A stretch of 64,000 nucleotides of DNA from an uncultured Lachnospiraceae bacterium. Lineage in GTDB: Bacteria; Bacillota; Clostridia; Lachnospirales; Lachnospiraceae. This document shows positions 44,028-49,697 of this stretch, one piece after another. The notes under the pieces were generated by a model. That model had not been told where the DNA came from. It searched no databases and worked only from the letters and a program-made list of their open reading frames with translations. Made by a program: the position numbers and the translations under genes. Each line of letters starts with the position of its first letter. Position 1 is the stretch's first letter. The stretch is taken from contig CATOPL010000005.1 in assembly GCA_951802115.1 (NCBI GenBank), positions 62,001 to 126,000 of the forward strand, in the 5' to 3' direction.

Positions 44028-45056
44028 CTAGTCGATCTGGAAAGCCGTGCACGCCTCTTCTCCGTATTTTGTCATAAATTTTTCCCGGACCGGCTGTACG
44101 GCTTCCTTGAATACTTCCAGTTCTTCCGGCGTCAATTCTGTCACAGTCATACCGCCGTCCCGGAATTTCTGTACGATCTCGGCCTCTTCCTGCTCCACCT
44201 GATCTCTTCCCCAGTCACAGGCTTCTTTTGCCTTTTCTCTCAGAAGTTCCTGGGTTTTCGGTTCCAGGCTGTTCCAGATCTCGGTGTTTGCCACAAACAG
44301 GTCATTTTCATAAGTGTAGTTCCACAGCGTCATATAATCCTGTACTTCATACATCTTGGCCGAGTCGGTGATGCTCACGCCGTTCTCCTGTCCGTCGATG
44401 GCCCCCTGCTGGATGGCGGTGAACACCTCGCTCCAGCTCATGGAGATGGGGTCTGCTTTCAGCGCCCGGAAAAAATCCATGTAGACCTCGCTGCCCGGCA
44501 CCCGGATTTTAAGCCCCTGCACATCCTCGGGTGTCCGCACTTCCTGTCTGCTGTTGCTGATCTGACGGAATCCGTTGTGGAAAGATCCCAGATATGTGAT
44601 TCCTTTCTCTGCCAGAACCTTCGCATAGTAGTCGCCCCCGGTCTCATCAATGACGGTTCTGGCCTCCGTGTAATTGTCAAAGCTCCACGGTATCGTGGCG
44701 ATGGACATCTGGCCGTCCAGCACTGACATGACGGAAGTGGCATACGCAGCCAGGTCCACGCCTCCCACTGCGATCATCTCGATTCCCTTGGTAGAATTCC
44801 CCCCTGCGAGCTGATCGTTTGGAAATACCGCAACGGTAACTCTGCCGCCGGACTCTTCTGCCACCAGATCTGCGAATTTCTTCGCCACCATGGTGTCGAT
44901 CTGGATATCCGTTCCGTTGACCGCCATCACAAGCTCAATTTCCTGATACTCATCACGGGTCCCTGCGGACGCCTGTTCCGTACCGGAACCGCATCCGGAC
45001 AGCATCCCCGATGCCAGTACCGCTGCAAGGATGAGCCCTGTCATTCTCTGCTTCAT
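44028..45056 (-). CDS. dctP: TRAP transporter solute-binding lipoprotein (DctP type)
   Basis: 342 residues. Lipoprotein signal with lipobox LSGC (Cys22), then the DctP fold. The C-terminal half has the ligand Arg region (GLKIRVPGSEVYMDFFRAL) and the typical EVFTAIQQGAIDGQENG helix. It binds a carboxylate- or sulfonate-type ligand outside the cell. First gene of the TRAP operon behind a consensus promoter. AAGGAG is about 10 bases before the ATG. Confidence 0.94.
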   Translation of the reverse strand: MKQRMTGLILAAVLASGMLSGCGSGTEQASAGTRDEYQEIELVMAVNGTDIQIDTMVAKKFADLVAEESGGRVTVAVFPNDQLAGGNSTKGIEMIAVGGVDLAAYATSVMSVLDGQMSIATIPWSFDNYTEARTVIDETGGDYYAKVLAEKGITYLGSFHNGFRQISNSRQEVRTPEDVQGLKIRVPGSEVYMDFFRALKADPISMSWSEVFTAIQQGAIDGQENGVSITDSAKMYEVQDYMTLWNYTYENDLFVANTEIWNSLEPKTQELLREKAKEACDWGRDQVEQEEAEIVQKFRDGGMTVTELTPEELEVFKEAVQPVREKFMTKYGEEACTAFQID

Positions 45057-45090
45057 ATAAGCATTTCTCCTTCCTTTTTTCTTCGTCCAT

Positions 45091-45110
45091 CATCCTTTGT
45101 AGGATGTTAT
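45091..45110. promoter_or_regulatory. Candidate operator at the TRAP promoter
   Basis: CATCCT-TTGT-AGGATG inverted repeat (45091-45106) continuing into TAGGATGTTA (45100-45109), just downstream of the -10 and so placed to block initiation. It matches the arm of the palindrome at 39921-39949. Confidence 0.5.
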
Positions 45111-45116
45111 ATGTAC

Positions 45117-45145
45117 TATATATCATATTGACGAATTGGTGTCAA
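45117..45145 (-). promoter_or_regulatory. Promoter of the TRAP-transketolase operon
   Basis: Consensus -35 TTGACA (45140-45145), 17-base spacer, TATATA (45117-45122), about 60 bases upstream of dctP. The remaining spacer to 45308 is AT-rich with nothing else recognised. Confidence 0.82.
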
Positions 45146-45308
45146 TACTTATTATGAAGTTTGGCGTTTTATACAAATCCATACACCCGTTTTTATGCAA
45201 AATAACAATAGTCCGAGGAATTTAATTTGAGGGAATATTTTTCGATATGAAAGAGAACTGAAATCTCAGAAATAACAGTCAATGGATGAAAACGTCTTCA
45301 TCAATTTA

Positions 45309-45337
45309 CTGCCACACCTTATGTTTTATGCTATACT
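45309..45337 (+). promoter_or_regulatory. Probable promoter of the PH-domain gene
   Basis: CTGCCA, 17-base spacer, TATACT (45332-45337) with an extended TGC before the -10. The leader to the ATG at 45464 is about 120 bases and shows no known riboswitch. Confidence 0.5.
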
Positions 45338-45463
45338 ATATGATATCATTTTACTTTTGCTGAATCGTCATTTTCAGACAGAAGACAGTTTTTTGCATAC
45401 TTCCTTCTGTTATCTGCACAAAGACAACGGATTCAGAAATGAAAGAAAAGGAGCTGATGTATC

Positions 45464-45847
45464 ATGAAAACAGGAAAAATTGAAAAACAACACAACAAGC
45501 TTCTCGAACTGGGCGTAATGGAAAAAGATGATACCCTTATTGATTTTTTCCAGGCAAGCTATGTAGAGCGGTTGATTGGTAAGTTCGGATCCTGGAAACC
45601 AAGATGGGCTTATTTCACAGAAAAACGACTGATCGTATTTACCGGACTTCTGGAAGATAATCTGATCATTTCCTACGACCGGATCCGGGGACTGAAAAAA
45701 TGTTCCCAGAGTCTGCTGCCCATCGGTATTGAAATTACTTATGAACATCTGGAAACAGGAAAGATCATAAGTGACAAGATTTCAATGATGAAACGGGATA
45801 AATGGCTGAAGTTTCTGACAGAGAAAACAGGGATTTCTGTTTCCTGA
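45464..45847 (+). CDS. Bacterial PH-like domain protein
   Basis: 127 residues with a pattern like the small bacterial pleckstrin-homology fold: WKPRWAYFTEKRLIVFTG, a DRIRGLKK turn, then a C-terminal helix (KRDKWLKFLTEKTG). No signal peptide. Its stop overlaps the next ATG (TGATG), so it is co-translated with the membrane-anchored unknown protein. The role is unknown. Confidence 0.65.
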   Translation: MKTGKIEKQHNKLLELGVMEKDDTLIDFFQASYVERLIGKFGSWKPRWAYFTEKRLIVFTGLLEDNLIISYDRIRGLKKCSQSLLPIGIEITYEHLETGKIISDKISMMKRDKWLKFLTEKTGISVS

Positions 45848-46602
45848 TGAGACGGTTCGGACATACATACAACAATAAGAAAAGAACTGTTCTTACATGT
45901 TTGATTCTGTTCTGCCTTCTGAATACAGCCATATACAGGCACCGTTTTTCGTCGTCACAGGAACCAAAGGCAGATGCTGCCGTCTGGCACTCCTATGAAG
46001 AACCGGAAAATCACATCTATTATCACGATTTTATGGCATCCAGAGACGGACAGGGTTATCACTGGTGGATCTACTGCGAACTTGCCTACATCCTCTGCGA
46101 TTACAGTGAAAAGACAGGATACGATTTTACGGCAGACACCTGGATAGCAGAACGCATCTTCCCAGTCTGTGACGGGTATTATAACGCTGTAATTTCTCAG
46201 GACACCCAAAATACATGTATCGCACTTTTATTCCGGCCTGACGAAAAAAAGTATGTAATACTGTATGCACAATACGAAGATGGAGACCGGACTGCCGGTG
46301 TCAGTGAAATTTCTTTTTCTTCCCAGCTTTCATGGAAAACGTTTGATTTTCACGAACATTACGATGCGCCTTCTGTCCGGAATCCATATGCGGATATCTG
46401 CGAAACTTCTGTATCCACTGCACTTTATATTCCATTGTCACATTACGAACAAAAATATGGAGTAACCGGAGAATGGAATATCCGCGAATTATTCGGCCAC
46501 AGTCCTTTTTTTGACTACCTGGTAGAGTCTGAACAGCTTACTGTTTGGTTCTGTGTAGACATCGGCCAGCATTTCTATACCTGTGTTACCCTGAGTGAAT
46601 AA
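45847..46602 (+). CDS. Membrane-anchored protein of unknown function
   Basis: 251 residues: short basic N-terminus, one hydrophobic segment (about 13-31, VLTCLILFCLLNTAIY), then an aromatic- and acid-rich domain probably outside the membrane. No family recognised. The start overlaps the PH-domain stop codon, giving a two-gene unit. Confidence 0.65.
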   Translation: MRRFGHTYNNKKRTVLTCLILFCLLNTAIYRHRFSSSQEPKADAAVWHSYEEPENHIYYHDFMASRDGQGYHWWIYCELAYILCDYSEKTGYDFTADTWIAERIFPVCDGYYNAVISQDTQNTCIALLFRPDEKKYVILYAQYEDGDRTAGVSEISFSSQLSWKTFDFHEHYDAPSVRNPYADICETSVSTALYIPLSHYEQKYGVTGEWNIRELFGHSPFFDYLVESEQLTVWFCVDIGQHFYTCVTLSE

Positions 46603-46713
46603 GAAGATACACTGTTTTGCAGCTCAGATTTGCGACGCTGCCGCATCACTGTTGTTCAGCATACATTCTGGAGTGTGCCTGATAATTGCTTTCTGGCAGA
46701 TATACGTTATACG

Positions 46714-46754
46714 TTGCGGCATACCGGCCCGAATGAGGGTCCAATATGCCGCAA
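46714..46754. repeat. Isolated 10-bp hairpin in a gene-free spacer
   Basis: Perfect arms TTGCGGCATA (46714-46723) and TATGCCGCAA (46745-46754), with a further possible GGCCC/GGGTC pairing in the loop. No U-tract follows. It lies in the 282-base space between two convergent genes; no other feature was seen there. Confidence 0.5.
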
Positions 46755-46884
46755 GGGGGGACCTGATGTAAATGAGATTTACAAAGGAATCTGTACAGCA
46801 TCAGCAGTAATATGAGCTTTTGGTTTTAACACAACCCTATATTGTAGTTTCATACAGACTGATTTCGGAATGTGCACTGTAATA

Positions 46885-47325
46885 CTAGCCTTCAATCATA
46901 ATGGTTTTGCTTTCATTGATCTTCGGCTGTGGATCCTTTTTGGGAACCGTCAATTTCAGTACCCCATTTTCAAAAGCTGCACGAACATCTTCCTGTGTGA
47001 TATCATCACCTACATAAAAGCTTCTTTGATAATGACCGGTGTAGCGCTCCTGGCGAAGATACCTGCCTTGGGAATCTTTTTGTTCATCCGAATCCTGATG
47101 AGTGGCTTTGATCGTAAGATAGCCATCCTTCAGTTCTGCATTCAGGTCTTCTTTCTGAAATCCAGGCAGCTCCAGGTCAATCTGATAAGCGCCGTCCAGC
47201 TCCTGCACATCCGCTTTCATAGCAGGTATGCTTCCGATCCGGTTGGGACGGTAGAACGAAGAATTTGCAAAATCTTCAAAAAAGTCATCCATAAAATTTC
47301 TTCCAAAAATATCTGTTAATAACAT
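46885..47325 (-). CDS. Small heat-shock protein, Hsp20/alpha-crystallin family
   Basis: 146 residues. The alpha-crystallin domain spans about 37-135 (YQIDLELPGFQKEDL, LTIKATHQ, then FENGVLKLTVPKKD), with a short N-terminal arm starting MLLTDIFGRNFMDDFF. ATP-independent holdase that binds unfolding proteins. AAGGAGG precedes the ATG. A CIRCE element overlaps its promoter, so HrcA control is expected. Confidence 0.95.
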   Translation of the reverse strand: MLLTDIFGRNFMDDFFEDFANSSFYRPNRIGSIPAMKADVQELDGAYQIDLELPGFQKEDLNAELKDGYLTIKATHQDSDEQKDSQGRYLRQERYTGHYQRSFYVGDDITQEDVRAAFENGVLKLTVPKKDPQPKINESKTIMIEG

Positions 47326-47396
47326 AAATCATACCTCCTTGGCTTACAGGTCGGATTTCTTTCAGGAAATCCGTTGTCGTTTTATTTGTTATATAT

Positions 47397-47425
47397 GTTA
47401 TATAACAAAATGTTAGCACTGTCAA
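47397..47425 (-). promoter_or_regulatory. Promoter of the Hsp20 gene
   Basis: Consensus TTGACA (47420-47425), 17-base spacer, TATAAC (47397-47402). The -35 lies inside the CIRCE element, so bound repressor would block RNA polymerase. Confidence 0.8.
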
Positions 47426-47439
47426 GAGGTGAGTGCTAA
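47413..47439. promoter_or_regulatory. CIRCE operator (HrcA site)
   Basis: TTAGCACTG-N9-GAGTGCTAA, 8 of 9 arm positions matching the TTAGCACTC-N9-GAGTGCTAA consensus. It links the Hsp20 gene to the HrcA heat-shock regulon. Confidence 0.92.
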
Positions 47440-47549
47440 AAAAATGTGAAGAAAGTGTGAAATAGGCGGGAATACGGGGTTTTTGAAAGGCGGGATTTTC
47501 TGGAATCCTTCATTTTGCACCTTTTCTGTACCTTTTGTGAAAAAAATAT

Positions 47550-47583
47550 GACCGCCGCAAGGGTAGTATGCCCAGCGGCGGTC
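47550..47583. terminator. Orphan strong hairpin
   Basis: 9-bp stem GACCGCCGC/GCGGCGGTC with an inner GGG/CCC. On the minus strand it is followed by ATATTTTTTTC, so it can end minus-strand transcripts coming from the mobile-element scar. Confidence 0.65.
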
Positions 47584-47588
47584 TAATC

Positions 47589-47705
47589 TTATCCGATTTT
47601 TGTATTTTTCTGAACTTCTTCCATCTTTTTCTGAATTTGTGAAAAGTCCAGGTGTGTATAGACGGCAAAATCAGGGACATTTAGGGTGACGCCTGCCGCC
47701 GGCAT
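47589..47705 (-). pseudogene. Remnant resembling the C-terminus of a tyrosine recombinase
   Basis: 38 codons with VYTHLDFSQIQKKMEEVQ, which looks like the final Tyr-containing box and terminal helix of ICE-type integrases (TLNxYTHLDF pattern). No credible ribosome site and nothing of the catalytic domain upstream. Read as the 3' stump of a lost integrase. Confidence 0.4.
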
Positions 47706-47752
47706 GCCTTATCTGGTTGTGCAGGTTTGTGGGAATAAACAGCAGTTCGCCC

Positions 47753-47781
47753 TTGCGTCCTGCCATGGGATGTGATAAGAT
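47753..47781 (+). promoter_or_regulatory. Promoter of the antitoxin RNA
   Basis: TTGCGT (47753-47758), 17-base spacer, TAAGAT (47776-47781), facing the toxin gene from its 3' side. Confidence 0.6.
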
Positions 47782-47787
47782 AAAAAA

Positions 47788-47881
47788 AAGGAAAGCCAGA
47801 GGCGCACGGCTTACCCGAAGAACAAAAGCGTGTTACACAAGGCAACAGCCGTCATTATTCGCAGTAATGGCGGCTATTTTC
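47788..47881 (+). ncRNA. Putative antisense antitoxin RNA of a type I toxin-antitoxin pair
   Basis: About 95 bases from the predicted start to a terminator hairpin (GCCGTCATTA 47848-47857 with TAATGGCGGC 47865-47874, then TATTTT). It runs convergently into, and overlaps, the 3' end of the toxin reading frame, the layout of txpA/RatA-type systems. Its 5' part (GGAAAGCCAGAGG...CGGCTTACCC) resembles the 5' leader of the toxin mRNA. The ends are inferred. Confidence 0.6.
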
Positions 47882-47963
47882 GTCCCCTGAAAATCGTATA
47901 GCATAGACCAACAAGGGCAACAATGAAAATTCCTGTCTGTATCAGGTCGGAATATGTAATCAT
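47874..47963 (-). CDS. Putative holin-like type I toxin peptide
   Basis: 29-residue peptide with one hydrophobic helix flanked by polar ends (MITYSDLIQTGIF..., ending TIFRGRK), the layout of the small holin-like toxins of Firmicutes that act on the membrane. AAAGGAGG is 7 bases before this ATG; an ATG two codons earlier lies too close to it. The ribosome site can be paired away by an upstream CCCTCC. It belongs with the antisense RNA on the other strand. Confidence 0.75.
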   Translation of the reverse strand: MITYSDLIQTGIFIVALVGLCYTIFRGRK

Positions 47964-47969
47964 TGGCAT

Positions 47970-48013
47970 CCCTCCTTTCTTTCATCTGGAGGGTTCATCC
48001 CCTCCGAAGAGGG
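47970..48013 (-). promoter_or_regulatory. Toxin mRNA leader hairpins that mask the ribosome site
   Basis: On the minus strand CCCTCC (47988-47993) can pair with the GGAGGG of the ribosome site (47970-47975). Just upstream a CCCTC-TTCG-GAGGG hairpin has a stable UUCG loop. Such masking is usual in type I toxin mRNAs. Confidence 0.55.
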
Positions 48014-48047
48014 TAAGCCGCCCGGCTCTCTGGTTTTCCTGTCCCAA

Positions 48048-48076
48048 ATTCTACCATACAGCCGCTTTTTATTCAA
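48048..48076 (-). promoter_or_regulatory. Promoter of the toxin gene
   Basis: TTGAAT (48071-48076), 17-base spacer, TAGAAT (48048-48053). It predicts a leader of about 75 bases. Confidence 0.65.
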
Positions 48077-48137
48077 TCCTGTATCTGTATTTCCCGTTTT
48101 TATCTCTACAGACAAACAAATATATCCTTGCAGGCTT

Positions 48138-48415
48138 TCAATGTCCGTTTTGTGGTTCCTGTTCTTCATCTCTCACCACAGAATCCGCCTCACACCGTTC
48201 TTTCATTCTCCGCGCAAGCTCCGGCCGCTGTTCGTCAATTTCCGTCTGGTATCCTTCGACCTGATAGAGACAAACCTTTTCGTAAACCGCATTAAATTTT
48301 TCTCACTTTCAGCACAGACAATGGAAGCGTACAGGACATACGCCGACTGAAGATCCCACAGAAAGTCAAACAGACCGTACGGTTCGGTGTGTGTGCCTTT
48401 GTCAAGTTCCAACAT
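48138..48415 (-). pseudogene. Frameshifted small gene of unknown function
   Basis: The first frame starts MLELDKGTHTEPYGLFDFLW and runs to SEKN. At GAG AAA AAT TTA a shift of -1 (or restoration of one A in the A-run) joins a second frame that continues as FNAVYEKVCLYQVEGYQTEI and ends EEQEPQNGH at 48138. The joined product would be about 92 residues, charged and soluble. This could be decay after loss of one A, or a programmed -1 shift, because A AAT TTA is a classical slippery heptamer. The ribosome site is weak. Family not recognised; probably mobile-element cargo. Confidence 0.55.
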
Positions 48416-48427
48416 CCGTTCTTTAAA

Positions 48428-48522
48428 TGTTTATGAATGAGCATGACTGTTTATGAATGTTTCACAAATTTCTCTGTCAATTTTTGTGCATTAATATGAT
48501 TGACTTTGACTGTTTGTGACTG
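48428..48522 (+). promoter_or_regulatory. Repeated operator-like motif upstream of fruK (DeoR/FruR type)
   Basis: TGTTTATGAATG occurs at 48428-48439 and again at 48448-48459, exactly 20 bases (two helical turns) apart. A third related copy, TGTTTGTGACTG, lies at 48511-48522 between -35 and -10. TGTTT-rich direct repeats are typical of DeoR-family fructose repressors. No such regulator gene lies in the window. Confidence 0.6.
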
Positions 48523-48528
48523 TATAAT
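48500..48528 (+). promoter_or_regulatory. Promoter of fruK
   Basis: TTGACT (48500-48505), 17-base spacer, TATAAT (48523-48528), 41 bases before the ATG. Confidence 0.82.
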
Positions 48529-48569
48529 TAATGTATCAAAAAGATCAAGGAAAGAGAGGGAACAGAACT

Positions 48570-49475
48570 ATGATCTACACGGTTACTTTTAATCCGTCGT
48601 TGGACTACATCGTATCTGTCAACGATTTTCAGCTCGGAAAAACGAATCGTACCTGTGCAGAGCAGATATTGCCGGGCGGAAAAGGCATCAACGTATCTAC
48701 TGTACTTCAGAATCTGGACATCGAAAATGTGGCTCTTGGATTTACTGCCGGTTTCACCGGTGAAGAACTTCTTAGAAAAATGAACAGCATCGGGTTCCAT
48801 TGTGATTTTATTCACCTGAACAGCGGATGTTCCCGAATTAACATTAAAATGAAGGATTTTGACGGAACGGAAATCAACGGTCAGGGCCCGGTCATCAGTC
48901 AGGAAGCCATCCGCCAATTAATGGAAAAGCTTGAACGACTAAAAGCAGATGATATACTCGTTCTGGCAGGGAGCATTCCGGAAAGTATGCCGGATTCCAT
49001 CTATCATGATATTCTGGCGGCTTTAAACAACCGCGGCATCTTGTTTGTGGTAGATGCCACAAATAATCTGCTTCTGAATGTACTGGAATATCATCCATTC
49101 CTGATCAAACCGAATAATCATGAACTGGGTGAAATTTTTCAGGTAGAACTTTCGTCCAGAGAATCGGTCATCCCCTACGCCAGAAAGCTGCAGGAAAAGG
49201 GCGCACGGAATGTACTGGTCTCCATGGCTGGTGAAGGAGCAGTCCTCGTGGCGGAAAACGGAGAAGTTTTCATGCAGCCGGCGCCTAACGGGACTCTGGT
49301 CAATGCTGTCGGAGCCGGCGACTCCATGGTAGCGGGTTTTGTGGCTGGCTGGACACAAAAAAAAGATTACCGCCATGCTTTTCATATGGGAATTTCCGCC
49401 GGAAGTGCCAGTGCTTTCTCTGATCTGCTGGCCACAAAAGACGAAATTCTCACAATCTACCGGACTTTAACCTGA
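48570..49475 (+). CDS. fruK: 1-phosphofructokinase
   Basis: PfkB/ribokinase-fold sugar kinase, 301 residues. MIYTVTFNPSLDYIV at the N-terminus, LPGGKGINVS (substrate loop) and NAVGAGDSMVAG (catalytic Asp, anion hole) identify the FruK/LacC group. Pairing with a fructose PTS gene makes fructose-1-P the likely substrate, giving fructose-1,6-bisphosphate with ATP. The ATG at 48570 has GAGAGG upstream; an earlier in-frame Met overlaps the -10 region and is rejected. Confidence 0.92.
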   Translation: MIYTVTFNPSLDYIVSVNDFQLGKTNRTCAEQILPGGKGINVSTVLQNLDIENVALGFTAGFTGEELLRKMNSIGFHCDFIHLNSGCSRINIKMKDFDGTEINGQGPVISQEAIRQLMEKLERLKADDILVLAGSIPESMPDSIYHDILAALNNRGILFVVDATNNLLLNVLEYHPFLIKPNNHELGEIFQVELSSRESVIPYARKLQEKGARNVLVSMAGEGAVLVAENGEVFMQPAPNGTLVNAVGAGDSMVAGFVAGWTQKKDYRHAFHMGISAGSASAFSDLLATKDEILTIYRTLT

Positions 49476-49546
49476 ATCTTTATTCTGAAAGCCGGAAGCC
49501 AAAGCCCTGCTGACAGAACATTTCCTCTTGAAATTATATAATCCCT

Positions 49547-49658
49547 GGAGCGTGTCTGAACATTCATTCCCGCTGTCTGTACGCTCCATTTTGCGGTATA
49601 TTCGATCCTCACAAACTGTGGCTCGCATCTGCCGGAAAGCTATTTTCAAATACACTCC
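49547..49658 (+). repeat. Best copy (A) of a dispersed, MITE-like intergenic repeat
   Basis: 112 bp with imperfect terminal inverted repeats GGAGCGTGTCTGAA (49547-49560) and TTCAAATACACTCC (49645-49658), matching at 11 of 14 positions. It sits between fruK and fruA. Related or partial copies are at 28579-28662, 38862-38930, 52897-52940 and possibly 31008-31023 and 61765-61778. No coding capacity. Confidence 0.65.
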
Positions 49659-49697
49659 GGTACATTGCCTGTCAAAATAACAGAAAGGAAAAATATT

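Noticed and set aside
43746..44726. 326-codon plus-strand frame across dctQ/dctP
   Set aside because: Spans two clear minus-strand TRAP genes and their junction; no start signals.
47326..47550. Additional small gene between Hsp20 and the mobile scar
   Set aside because: Only the CIRCE/promoter region and AT-rich filler; no frame with a ribosome site.
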